Of a DNA stretch of 64,000 nucleotides, positions 1-10,660 are shown piece by piece. Position 1 is the first letter of the stretch, and each line of letters begins with the position of its first letter. This stretch comes from Xylaria sp. FL1777 (taxonomy: Eukaryota > Ascomycota > Sordariomycetes > Xylariales > Xylariaceae): contig MU400511.1 in assembly GCA_022578965.1 (NCBI GenBank), positions 1 to 64,000 of the forward strand, written 5' to 3'. Made by a program: the position numbers and the translations under genes. The notes beneath the pieces were generated by a model. That model was not told where the DNA came from. It ran no database searches and worked only from the letters and a program-made list of their open reading frames with translations.

Positions 1-1010
1 TTTTTTTTGCTTTTAATGCAACTTAAATTTAAAGATTAACTTTATTAAAAGCTATTATTAAAAAAAATACTTTTTAAATAAAAAATATAAACTTGTTTAG
101 TATTAAAAAATAAACAAAATTTAAGCAAAGTTTTATTATAAAGTATTATAGCTTAACTAAAGCAACTTATTTAAAAATAAAATTTGTTTTTATAAATTAA
201 AATAAAAATATTATTTATTGTTTAAAAGTTTAAAATAGCTAAAAAACTTTAATATAGCTAAAAAATAATATAATTTTTAGCAGTTATTAAAGCAAAGTTT
301 TATTTATATAAAAAAAGGTTAAAAGCTATAATAAAAATTTTAGTTATGCTAATTATTAAAACTTGCGTTTTGTTTAAAATTAATGCTGCTTTTTTTGCTT
401 TAAAAATATAAAAGCTATAATAAATAAAAGCTACAATAAATAAAAGCTATAATAAATAAAAGCTGCAATAAATAAATAAAAGCTACAGTAAATAAAAGCT
501 ATATTAAAAATTTTAATTATGCTAGTTTTTAAAACTTGCGCTTTGTTTAGAACTAATGTTGCTTTTTTTGTTATGTGTTATATTTTTACTTTTTAAACCT
601 TTAAATTATTTATGTGTTTTTTTTATGTTTTAAATTGTTTTAAAAATTTAATTTTTTAAATTGTTTTAGAAATTTAATTTTGTACGCTTATTTATAGCTA
701 ACTAAAGCGCTTAAAATTGCAAAATACATAATTAACCTTTCTTAAAAAAACTAACTGCATTAAGCTACTGCGTTTTTTTTTTTCTTTTGTTTTTAATTTT
801 TTATTTTATTGTTTTACTTTGTTTTACTTATTACAACGTTAACGTAAGGTTTTTTTTTTTATTACTTTGTAATGCAAAAAACCTTTAGCTATAAAATAAA
901 ATTTTTTAAAAAATAAAAAATAAAATTTTAAAATAATTAATTAATTATTAGTTAATTGTTAATCGATTGTTAATCGATTAGCTAAATAAAAAATAAAAAA
1001 AAGTTTAAAT
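1..1010. repeat. AT-rich block, probably RIP-mutated repeat DNA
   Basis: The first kilobase is almost entirely A and T, with long T and A runs and no reading frame. Base composition changes abruptly near 1010. Inside it lie a 16-bp tandem array (410-502) and a 77-bp direct repeat (321-397 and 494-570) whose copies differ mainly by transitions. In filamentous ascomycetes such blocks are usually repeats degraded by repeat-induced point mutation, often near telomeres or centromeres. No telomeric TTAGGG array is present, so the chromosomal location is unknown. Confidence 0.75.
321..570. repeat. 77-bp diverged direct repeat plus 16-bp tandem array
   Basis: Copies at 321-397 and 494-570 align without gaps. 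I count eight differences, six of them transitions. Between and overlapping them, about six units of AAAAGCTAYAATAAAT run from 410 to 502, one unit being extended by four bases. The gap-free alignment and transition bias fit RIP acting on a duplicated sequence. Confidence 0.7.
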
Positions 1011-2530
1011 TATCCGACTAGTACTAACGTTTTAGCGCTGTAGATCGTATCCACTTAGTGGAGTCAAAGTGGAGTACTGGTCGTGTAGATCTTAGGGGGA
1101 CTGGTCAAGTTGTCAGGCCCCTCGTATTCTGTGGAGTATGGCACTGTGAAGTACTGTGCATTACGTATTGCCTGCTTTATACCCTAGTCTTGGGGCCAAT
1201 TTGATTTCGGCCAGTGTAAAAAACATGGGTATAATCGATAGCGAGATTGAGATAGCCGGTCAATAAGCTTAATTCAATCATCGTTAAGGAGGTGGAGACT
1301 ACAGGACCTGAGGCTAAACTGAAGAATTGATATGTTCTGGGGTTACGAAGGTTACCAAAACTAAGCCAGGCGGCCGTTAAACAAACCATGACCAGAAGAA
1401 CTCACAGGCGAAAGAAATCCAGAAACTGAACGCAATCTCTAGCTGACCGTCCGAAAACTTCTAATAGAACACAATCAATTAAAGTCAATTGTAAAAACTA
1501 TCTGCTAAAACGGGTATAAGAATCCATCGCAATAAAGAAAAGAGAACATAACCATGCACTTATTTGGGAGTATGACTAAGCCTAACTAGCCACTACTCAC
1601 TTCATTCTTCTTCACTACGCCAAGTCTTTACAACTGTATTCAAAGGCAAATGGCGCTGTTCATATTGATATCACTTCTACTGTAGGCCTTCTTAATTAAC
1701 CAGCGACTAGATAGCTTCGGCAGGGCGGCATATGGAATATCGAATATGTTCGACCGACTCTTGGCAGGTAATGCTACTAAGACAAGTCCTACAAGAACCC
1801 TATCAGGGAATTCATCTGACGCTTGTATAGATTTTCTATTTCCTGAGATCGACGAGAACAGGAAGCGATTTTTGAATCATCAGTATTATAGTAGCGCAGA
1901 TGCGCTAAGTTTCTAATGCCACAACTAAATCGAATGGATTGCGATGATTTTGCACTAGAATCATTTTTTCCCCTACCTGGTTATAAGGCATAGATTGACG
2001 GCTGGTCAAGCGTTCACGTCATAAACTGGCTACTGTGATACATGCGCCGAGCAGAATAAAAATGGCAATATAGAAGCGAAAAGATCAAATCGCTCTATTA
2101 AAATCAAATCACCCGAGTTTCGAAATGCTTCTATTATCGATTGAAAGGAAGTTTATCGAAAACGCCGTCGATAGGAGCTATGGCCAAAGATAGGAGTCGG
2201 AAATAGCTAGGGTACTCTCGCCGCCACAAACGCGGATAGTTGCAGAAGAAAAGAAAACTGTCTCAGGTACCTGATAATGGGTCACAGCCTACATATATAG
2301 CTGACGTCAGTTGCATCCGCGCACCATAGTTGCCTGTATATTTCTTCCAGTGTTCATAAACGCCAAGAATTTCCCTGCAGTGCTTACAACAAGGCTGCTG
2401 GCACGTTAACTGTTTGCTGCTCACCACGATCGTCCTAGAACTGCTCAGGTCAACGGCTTACATCGAATAAATCCTCAGATCTCACTTCAAACATTACCCC
2501 TACTGTGAGATATTCTCATGCTGAGCTGAT
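1011..2530. other. gene-free stretch left of the fusion gene
   Basis: Base composition is normal here, unlike the preceding AT block, but stops are dense in all frames and no domain is recognisable. It may be degraded transposon DNA plus the promoter region of the 2531 gene. The only motif worth noting is the TATA-like and CRE-like pair at 2291-2310. Confidence 0.5.
2291..2310 (+). promoter_or_regulatory. TATA-like box next to a perfect CRE palindrome
   Basis: ACATATATAG at 2291-2300 is followed at once by TGACGTCA at 2302-2309, the consensus palindrome bound by ATF/CREB-type bZIP factors. The pair lies about 220 bp upstream of the ATG at 2531. An 8-bp perfect match is expected about once per 64 kb by chance, so the position is suggestive only. 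Confidence 0.35.
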
Positions 2531-5500
2531 ATGGCTACTCTGGAGTCCCTCAAACGGGCCCTCAGGCAGAGAGCGCCGGAAACAGCGAGGCAGCCATTAT
2601 CCGATGCTCAGTACAGCGTCGGCTTCGACCTCTTAGCAGGAGGCTCCAATGCGTACCAAGACTTCGTCGTCCCTCAGTTATCTGAAGTCATGGCTCCCCT
2701 CTTCAACTCGCGTAGCCGAATCTCTGTGCTAGAGATCGGACCCGGCCCGAAGAGTGTACTTGGACAACTACCCGTACACATGAGGGGGAAAATTAGGAAC
2801 TACACTGCGTTTGAGCCTAACGCCTTGTTCGCTACGAGCGCAAAAGAATGGTTCTACTCTCCCTTGAATAAGGCGCCCCGGCAGCTATATTGTCTGGAAA
2901 GCTCTCCCGACATTTATCCAGTTCCATTTACTCTGGATAACGACACAGATCACGGCTCCTGTCACGGTACGAGTGATGAGGCCGGCAAATACGATGTCAT
3001 TCTATTCTGCCATAGCATGTACGGCATGAAGCCTCATCACAAATACATCGAACGGGCAGTGCAATTGCTTGACCGAGAGCTAGAGGGCGCAATGGTGATT
3101 GTTTTCCACCGCCATGGCGCCCTGGACCTCGCCGGATTAGTATGCCACCAAACGGCTACTTTCCCTACCGGAGTCGTTCGCGTGGCAAATAGTGATGAGC
3201 AACTAGATCGTTTTGCTTCTTTCGTCGCTGGGCAAGACTTGGAGCAGGACGAAGCTGTCCGGATCGAGTGGCGTGAGGTGTGCCGCGCCTTGGGTCGTCT
3301 CGAGGATGATCACCCAGGCGATCTCTTGTTCAGCGCACCGGAGGTCATGATGACTTTTACCCAGCATGCGACAGCGCTGGGGGAGCTGACAGCGCATGTA
3401 CCACCTGTGGAGGGAGACATCATAGTTAAAAACCGAGAGGCTCGTCTTCGTCGTCCCGCCGCGATCGTCCGACCGACCGAGGTCCAGCACATCCAGCACT
3501 GCGTTCGATGGGCTCTGAAACACGGGGCCGGGTTGACCGTCTTAGGCGGAGGTCATAGCAGCCACTGCCTCTGGCCCAGCGTAGTCTCGATTGACATGAG
3601 CGCATTCGATCAAGTACATATTCTTGGTGCCGAGGAGAACGAACGAGAGGGGGGTTCAGATTCCGGTTCTATAGTTCTCGTCGAGGCCGGCTGCAAGACG
3701 GGGGATATTATCCAAAAGACCATGGCAGTTGGCCTGACAGTACCACTGGGCTCTCGCCCAAGCGTAGGCGCGGGACTGTGGCTACAAGGAGGCATCGGAC
3801 ACCTAGCGAGGCTTCACGGACTCGCATGCGACGCCATCATCGGCGCCGTGCTGGTGAGCGTCGACTCGGGCCAGATCCTCTTAGTTGGCCGAGTACCAAG
3901 CCAGCACCAGCCGGCTGGTGCCGTGCGCCTGGAAAATGAGGCCGACGAGGCCGATTTGTTATGGGCGCTAAAAGGCGCTGGCACTAACTTCGGCATCGTT
4001 GTCAGCGTGACTTTCAAGGCTTATGCGGCTCCGAACTACGTGACTCGAAACTGGGTTTCGACGGTGAACGATATAATCGATGGGAGACAACTTCTCGGAG
4101 AGTTTGAACTGCTAGTTGCTAGAGATCTCCCCCGGAACTGTTCCGCAGACGCGTACCTTTACTGGGATGCCGGTCAGTTGCACATTGGTGTGACTACGTT
4201 CGAATCTTCCACGGATAGACTCGACAGGAATGAATGGACACCCGTAGCCGAACTGCCTTTTGATCAGAGAAGTGGTTCTATGATCGTAGATGGTGTCGGG
4301 TTGTTCGAGGCGGAGATGTACATGTCAGGGATGCATGGCGGGCATGGCGGCGGCAAGACCTCTGCGTTCAAGCGGTGCTTGTTCTTGAAGGGCATCGGAG
4401 AAGATAAAGTTACTCGCATCTTGGTAGCAGCTATCGAGGCTCGTCCCTCACCATTCTGCTATCTTCATCTATTGCAAGGGGGTGAAGCAGTCAACGACAT
4501 TGCGGCGGATGCCACTGCGTTCGGTTGTCGAGACTGGGACTTTGCCTGCGTTATTACTGGAGTCTGGCCCCGCGACCAAGATGGAACCGAGATCGCTCGG
4601 GCTGCTGTACAATGGGTTTACGATGTCGTCAAGGACTTGTTGCCCCTGAGTACCGGGGCTTATGGAGCTGACCTAGGACCCGATCCCCGAGACGCCGCTC
4701 TCGCAGCCATGGCATTTGGGCCGAATCTATCGCGCCTTGCACGTATCAAAAACAAGTTGGACTCACACAACATTCTGGCTTACACCTGTCCGCTCCCGAA
4801 AGCGCCACTGGAACCCAAAGTCATCATTCTTGTGACGGGCGAAAGCTGTGCTGGCAAGGACTTTTGCGCTGGCATCTGGGCCTCTATGTTCTCCGGCAGT
4901 AATCCTATCGCGCGTCTCACAACGCGTGTGGTCAGTATTAGTGACGAGACCAAGCGAGCATATGCTACGACTAGCGGAGCCGACCTGGACCGTTTGTTAC
5001 ATGATCGCGCCTACAAAGAGCAACACCGGCCAGCGTTGACGGCATTTTTTCAGGACCAGATGCGGCAGCGTCCACGGTTACGAGAGGACCATTTCTTAAA
5101 TGTAGTTTACAACGCCAGGGATGTGGACGTTCTGTTTATCACCGGGATGAGAGAGGAGGCCCCCGTTACAACCTTGTGGCATTTGGTGCCAACCAGCAGG
5201 CTCCTTGATATTCAAGTCCGCCGAGGACATCAAGACATCGCCAGGGACGACAACGTGAGCTCAAATTCTACAGTTTTGCCCTACCGCCCTAGTTTTGTCT
5301 TCGATAATGACGCCGATGGCATTGAAGTGGTGAGGGAATTCGCCTACGATTACCTGTCTGTATTCTTCGACGGCAGGTTGGAGAAGCTAGCCGATATGGT
5401 ACGCCTAGTGCCTGGCTTTCCGCGCCAGGGAGTCGACTTCCGCCACGTGCTCGATATCTCCCAACAACCGAAGGGACTGTCGTTGTGTGCATCTCTGTTC

Positions 5501-5956
5501 CGAGACCACTTCATAGGCGACTGGACAGAAGTCGGTGCGGTGGTGTGTTGCGAGGCTGGCGGCTTTGTCTACGCGCCGGTGTTGGCTTCACTGGTCCGCG
5601 AACCCCTGGCGTTGATCCGCGAAGCTGGGAAGCTTCCCCCGCCCACCATCTCTGTCGTCAAGTCCCCTTCGCATATCTCCTCGTCGACGCCTGATCACTC
5701 GAAGGAGAAGAGAATCGAGATCGGTCGAGATGTAATCCCTAAGGATGCCCGGGTGGTGGTAGTGGATGACGTTCTTGCTACGGGCGAAACACTTTGCGCG
5801 GTGTTACGGTTGCTAATAAAGGCTGGCGTTGTTGTCGACGATATCGCTGTTATGGTTCTTGCCGAGTTCCCGGCTCATCGTGGCCGATACCTTTTGCGCG
5901 AGCGCGGCTTTGGCGAAGTCACTGTTCAAAGCCTTTTGGTCTATGGTGGTGTTTAG
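2531..5956 (+). CDS. four-domain fusion enzyme: methyltransferase / FAD oxidoreductase / PMVK-like kinase / adenine phosphoribosyltransferase
   Basis: One uninterrupted 1141-codon frame starts at the first ATG. Residues about 25-290 form a class I SAM-methyltransferase-like domain: motif I LEIGPGPKS at 67-75 and HSMYGMKPHH at 161-170. Residues about 300-750 are a PCMH/BBE-type FAD oxidoreductase: GGGHS with probable flavin-linked His342, GGIGHLARLHGLACD at 420-434, and a C-terminal FGPNLSRLARIKNKLD at 729-744. Residues about 763-945 are a P-loop kinase (GESCAGKD, 770-777) whose downstream pattern (RLLHDRAYKE) recalls animal-type phosphomevalonate kinase. Residues about 950-1141 are APRT-like: PGFPRQGVDF (961-970), EAGG (1008-1011), and the PRPP loop VVVVDDVLATGET (1075-1087). 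Each catalytic signature looks intact. No signal peptide or membrane segment is seen, so it is probably cytosolic. Purine-linked chemistry is inferred from the APRT domain; the product is unknown. Confidence 0.88.
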   Translation: MATLESLKRALRQRAPETARQPLSDAQYSVGFDLLAGGSNAYQDFVVPQLSEVMAPLFNSRSRISVLEIGPGPKSVLGQLPVHMRGKIRNYTAFEPNALFATSAKEWFYSPLNKAPRQLYCLESSPDIYPVPFTLDNDTDHGSCHGTSDEAGKYDVILFCHSMYGMKPHHKYIERAVQLLDRELEGAMVIVFHRHGALDLAGLVCHQTATFPTGVVRVANSDEQLDRFASFVAGQDLEQDEAVRIEWREVCRALGRLEDDHPGDLLFSAPEVMMTFTQHATALGELTAHVPPVEGDIIVKNREARLRRPAAIVRPTEVQHIQHCVRWALKHGAGLTVLGGGHSSHCLWPSVVSIDMSAFDQVHILGAEENEREGGSDSGSIVLVEAGCKTGDIIQKTMAVGLTVPLGSRPSVGAGLWLQGGIGHLARLHGLACDAIIGAVLVSVDSGQILLVGRVPSQHQPAGAVRLENEADEADLLWALKGAGTNFGIVVSVTFKAYAAPNYVTRNWVSTVNDIIDGRQLLGEFELLVARDLPRNCSADAYLYWDAGQLHIGVTTFESSTDRLDRNEWTPVAELPFDQRSGSMIVDGVGLFEAEMYMSGMHGGHGGGKTSAFKRCLFLKGIGEDKVTRILVAAIEARPSPFCYLHLLQGGEAVNDIAADATAFGCRDWDFACVITGVWPRDQDGTEIARAAVQWVYDVVKDLLPLSTGAYGADLGPDPRDAALAAMAFGPNLSRLARIKNKLDSHNILAYTCPLPKAPLEPKVIILVTGESCAGKDFCAGIWASMFSGSNPIARLTTRVVSISDETKRAYATTSGADLDRLLHDRAYKEQHRPALTAFFQDQMRQRPRLREDHFLNVVYNARDVDVLFITGMREEAPVTTLWHLVPTSRLLDIQVRRGHQDIARDDNVSSNSTVLPYRPSFVFDNDADGIEVVREFAYDYLSVFFDGRLEKLADMVRLVPGFPRQGVDFRHVLDISQQPKGLSLCASLFRDHFIGDWTEVGAVVCCEAGGFVYAPVLASLVREPLALIREAGKLPPPTISVVKSPSHISSSTPDHSKEKRIEIGRDVIPKDARVVVVDDVLATGETLCAVLRLLIKAGVVVDDIAVMVLAEFPAHRGRYLLRERGFGEVTVQSLLVYGGV

Positions 5957-7057
5957 GAAAGGGAATATGGGTGAATCTCAGACTACCGGGCTTGTTGTAG
6001 ACTGCCCGCCCTAATGATATGCGTAGTCTAAACTACGGGCACTTGCAATCTTGTTTATCTTGGTGGGCGTAGATGGTCTCCCCCCGGAGTAGAAGCTTGG
6101 ATTTGAGAAGGATGCTCGGGACTGCATTGAGAGGACAGCATCGGCACAGGGAAATAAGATGCCATAAATCTCAGATAGTTATGAGAAAGAAAAAAAACAA
6201 ATTGGTGTGCATATGAGTCACCTGCCAAAGGCCTCGGAGAACGTAAGAGGTAAACTAAGTGCTAGCTAGAATGGCAAGAAGAGAAAGGGAAGAGGTAAAA
6301 CTCTGCCTCTAGTCCCTTAAACCATGGTCACATATCTCTTACTAGTCGCGTAATTCGTAAGTGAGTAAACTAGGCGTCAGTCTGCTTTGGCTGAATTATA
6401 TTGAGGCGTATAGTCTTAGACGTAACTTTTTCATTAAGACAATTCGCGTGATTGCTACTTCATTTTTAGTAAAAGCCTACTCTAGACCATTAGCATCTAG
6501 GATAGCAGTTCTATATCACATTTTCAAATTCAAGTTTTCGTCGTGGACGCATTTATTAATTCTACTGTCTTTCTGAGTATCTAAGTAGTTGTAGCCCCTG
6601 AATCCTGATTATTAAATGAAAACTCTCATACATTATTGACATAGGCTATGCCTACGAACTTCCATGCGAGTTCTTATAAACCTGTTTAGGAAATTCATAA
6701 TTGCAGGTCGGTTTAATCCATTCATGCCACCTTTTTATGCACAGTTCGTAGTAACCGAGTTAACGATCTTTGGCAGTTTCAGAGGGTTTCACATTAACAG
6801 CATACTGAGGTATCAATAACGAGAACTCAGTGCATGTTTCACCAAGAGGGAGTGCCGTCCTCATCGTGAAGTTGTAATAATGATTAGAGGGGTATAATTG
6901 CCATATTTTCAAGAAATCATATCAAAATCCCAAACTATATGATATATGGTATGAAGAATCCAAAGACACCGCGCTCCAAAATAGCATGATATCGTCCCAA
7001 TTGATAATGCAAAGTTATATCCAACATGCAAGATTACCCAGAATACTATTTTCTTTC
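5957..7057. other. gene-free stretch between fusion gene and cutinase
   Basis: This stretch is AT-leaning with frequent stops on both strands. It holds the 3' flanks of two convergent genes. A 71-codon open frame at 6361-6576 lacks an ATG at its head and resembles nothing known. No RNA gene or transposon was recognised. Confidence 0.5.
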
Positions 7058-7799
7058 TCAAGCAATCGAAACGATGAAGTTGGTAGCGGCAGTAGCGAAT
7101 GCGTCCACCTCGGCATAGTGGACGTTAAGGTCGTCGCCTGTGGCACAGACGGGGTCGTGTACCATGCAATACATCTGCAGGACGTTGCCGTACGTACTCA
7201 GCATCTCGAGGCTGTCACCACCCCGAGAGAAGATGCCGCTCTTCGTGGCGTTTCCGACATCGAAGCTTTGGCCGACTGTGAAGGTCGGGTCACCGAACGT
7301 GACGACAGCGCGAACTTTACACGAGCTTGTTAGTGACGAAGAAATAAGCAAGAGTTGAAATCGGTTCACACATACTATTACTCTTGTATTGGCTACTCAG
7401 CGGATCCGGCTTCAGCACGCCGCCAGCCAGGGCGTCCGTCATCACGTTGCCTCCTTGGCTGTATCCCAACAGCACGATCCGGCTCGAGGCTCCGCAGGCG
7501 GCAATGTAATCCGTGATCTTCGAGAGAGCATCCGACACTCCCTCATAGACAGATACGGGATATGTACCGTCATCGAAGATCGTCGCTGGGTAGTCGACGG
7601 CAACGCTCGCCGAGTTTGGAACGCGGCTCTTGACGGCGTCGGTGATCTGGCTTAGCGGACCCTCGCCCGGGTCTTCGGTAGACCCGCGAGCAGCGATCAT
7701 GTATAATCCGGAGACACAGGTAATCGCAGACTGACGCTGTGTCAAGGGATGGGCCGCAGCCAGCGCGGCCAGACCCAAGAGAGAGAGCGTAGAGCGCAT
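7058..7799 (-). CDS. secreted cutinase (CE5 family)
   Basis: Exons 7799-7376 and 7314-7058 flank a 61-nt intron (7375-7315, GTATGT...CACTAAC...AG) and give 226 residues, normal for the family. Residues 1-16 form a signal peptide (hydrophobic core LSLLGLAALAAA). The serine esterase motif LGYSQGG places the nucleophile at Ser114; Asp195 (HDPVC) and His207 complete the triad. Cys28, 102, 191 and 198 fit the two cutinase disulfides. Cutinases hydrolyse the polyester cutin of plant cuticle. Related CE5 enzymes deacetylate xylan and cannot be excluded from sequence alone. The gene stands alone in a gene-poor region beside the AT-rich left end, as is common for host- or substrate-related genes. Confidence 0.9.
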
Positions 7800-10660
7800 C
7801 GTTTTGATATCTTGGGGGCCGAGGAGCGGAGTTGAAAACAGGTCACTCGAAGGATGGCTGAGGTTGGGCGAGCAGCCAGTCCCGTTGGATTTCCATGGGC
7901 AGAACTGATTCTTATATCTCTGACCGGTTTCATCTCGCGACCCTTCAGCCTGGTTACGACCTTGCTGCTACCAAGCTTCTCGTTATGACTGCGGATCCCG
8001 TGGCCGCCATTGACACCTTCTAAAGCTAGGCAAGTTCACGCCAACTCCCACGAGGGGGCGCATTTGATTCAACCTAACGAAGGATTTCAAAAAAAGGGAC
8101 CCCAAAGGGCGTAACCTCCGGGTCAACAAGTTTCAGACCTTCTCTTCTTTGAATAGCTTTGTTTTTCATGCTTATTTCCCTTACCAAAAACATATCCAAA
8201 GTTCCGCCCGGTGTTCCGCGCAACCCACTTCGCAACTCTGAATAGCTGACCATGCTCAGGTGACATTTCATTTTCGAGAAGGAGGATAAATCGCTACCCA
8301 TATAAATCGGAGTTGATGGCGTCGGCGGACTTGAGTTGCGGTATTAGGAAACGCCAAGCGGCCTATAAAGCTTAATCGAGGTACCGAAGGATTTCGCTAC
8401 ATTAGTTCCCTCAGCCGATCCCTCAAATAGGCCTGAAACGTGGACAGATTGATCTGTAACTCGACTGCTGATAGGTAGGCCATCTTCATGCATGCACTAT
8501 TTTGCGCTTAAATCCCGGTGACCGAGGCGGTTTGGGGTGTGATGCGGTAAGGTATGTATCTACCCTGGTCGACCTATCAACAACTTGTGGGTAGTAATAG
8601 CTACGCATACCTACTGCGTACACTAGCTGCCGGGCTTCGGAGGACCCTGACAGATGCGTTTTGTCTTATTCATCCTCAGCCGATTAGACAGTGAAGTTGG
8701 TGTTGTCGAGGAAATCGCCGCCATGCATCTGATCCGGGATCTCAGAAAGGGGTTTGCTGTGCTTCGTAGCCACCATACTTAGTAGGTAAGACCAACATAT
8801 TCCCGAGTTAACAAGAATACGAGACGACGGCTTAGTAAACAAGTTAGTAAACAAGATGATCTTGATGGAGATTGACATTCTCTGGTACGCCGTACGGGCC
8901 GAGCTTGAAGTTGTTGGTACGAAGGTTGGGGTCCGAACTCTGCAATAGCCTAGACAATTGAATACAGTGCATTAAGTTTACTGCTTACAGTGGGCTTTTC
9001 CTAATTAGGAAAGACCTTTAATTTTGGGCCAGACCGTTAGCGGCCCGACTCGAATATATCTTCTACTTGACGGACTGTTCTTAAGCCAAAATAGAACTTG
9101 CCAAGCTACTAGCAGTCCGGCATAAAATTAAAGGCCTTTCCTAATTAGGAAAGGTTTACTGTGAGCAGTAAATTAAATGCACTGTACTCAATTGTCCAGG
9201 CTATTGCTGACTTCTGGCCCCAACCTTCGTACTACGAAGCTGTGTTTGGCAAGGCGTTAACCTACATTCGGAAGGTTGTTCAGACTAACAGGATTGACGA
9301 ATGAGAAACGCTTAGAGTCGAGCCAAGGGTTGGGATCGTCGTCAATGCATTTCTCAATTACTGTTAACCGGAATCATTCAAAATACGATAGGAGGAGGAA
9401 GCACGGAATCAAACCGCCATCCTAGGGCCCCCGCCTCCTCTCTCTACCTTTTATTCGCCTGCCTTGATGCACGTGGAAGATCATTTTGCTTTTTCGAACT
9501 AAAGCGGCGATAACTAGAGTGACGATCACAGATCAGCTTTCTTCCTAGCATCTCTTCTACATATGTAGCTTCGTCCAGCTTCCGCATTGAACATGAGGTG
9601 CAGTAACGGTAGTCGCCGATACGGCATCAACATTAGGATCGAAGCAGCTTGGATAGAACTCGAAGAGGTGAGGTCTAGCTCTATAATTTGTAGATAACAT
9701 GGGAATCCCTTAAATAGGGTCTTGATGAGTAACTCACCGGCCGACCACCCACGCTACCCGGACCGGGCCGGACGAAGGTACCTAAATAGACAATCTCCGG
9801 CTGCTGTACGTAGTTCGGTAGCCTAGGTAGTGTACAAATTTTAGAGATTGATGAATTTCAGGGCAAAACACCACCATACTGCGTATAGCCAGTCCATGTC
9901 TCGTTTATGTTTCTAAGCAATTGATGCATATATACAATGAAAGAATTAGCTAGGTACTTATCGTACGGTTAAGCAAAATATTATTGATAAGAGTCAGCCG
10001 GCCATAATAAACAAGGTAAAAATAAACGGCCCAAACGTCAGCAAATACGCGAGGGTTTATAATTAGGCGAAAAGAAACAGTAATTATCACGATAGGGACA
10101 TCTGCTCATGAACCTTGAAAAGTATGCTTGTGAGGTTATGTATCTATGACTAACTCATGCCCAAAGTCTCTCAAGCCCTGGTTCTCTCAGAGTCTACCAG
10201 ACAGGCAATAGTAAGTAATAGCAGCGGGATAGCTCGATGGAATATCTAGTTCAACATAATAATCTCCTCATATAGATGCGAAGAAAAGAAAGCATGTCCA
10301 ACATGGCATTAAAGCTGATGAGGTGGGCAAATAAGAGATGTCTCATCCCCACAAAGCCGTTTAGCTGAAGGTCGAGTTCCATACAACGGGCAAAGACTAA
10401 CAGTAGCCCCCATACCAAATCCAGTCATCCAGGTTATACATTATCATACATTTATCGCTGCGCCACCATAATTAAAAATTGCATGACCCTTTGGCTGTCT
10501 CATTTTGCCCCAAAAACTTTTTTGACCAGATACTCCCAACGCCGGCCGTGTCTCTCCAAACAAATTGGAGACTAACCTTTTAATCATCACAAATACCAAC
10601 TGCCGAGTACGCTCCTTAATGGCAGAATAAGTCGTGGTTACCGCGTCTCCTCTTCCAGTC
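7800..10660. other. 2.9-kb gene-poor stretch holding a MITE-like element
   Basis: Upstream of the cutinase I find no supported gene. A 64-codon frame at 8684-8878 (-) has no ATG at its head and no recognisable domain. The only clear structure is the long inverted repeat at 8917-9232. The segment 9240-10640 is AT-leaning with scattered stops and no motif I can name. Confidence 0.5.
8917..9232. mobile_element. foldback MITE-like element with ~125-bp inverted arms
   Basis: The outer ends GTACGAAGGTTGGGG (8917-8931) and CCCCAACCTTCGTAC (9218-9232) are exact reverse complements. Inside them the arms remain paired for about 125 bp each (8917 to about 9042, and about 9108 to 9232), including the self-palindromic TTTCCTAATTAGGAAA core and CCTTTAATTTT. 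About 65 bp of loop separates them and no coding sequence is present. The structure is that of a non-autonomous DNA transposon. Mismatches between the arms are mostly transitions. A TA target duplication is possible but ambiguous because the outermost bases are palindromic. Confidence 0.8.

Noticed and set aside
8684..8878. 64-codon ORF on the minus strand
   Set aside because: No ATG at the head of the frame, no domain, lies beside the MITE-like element.
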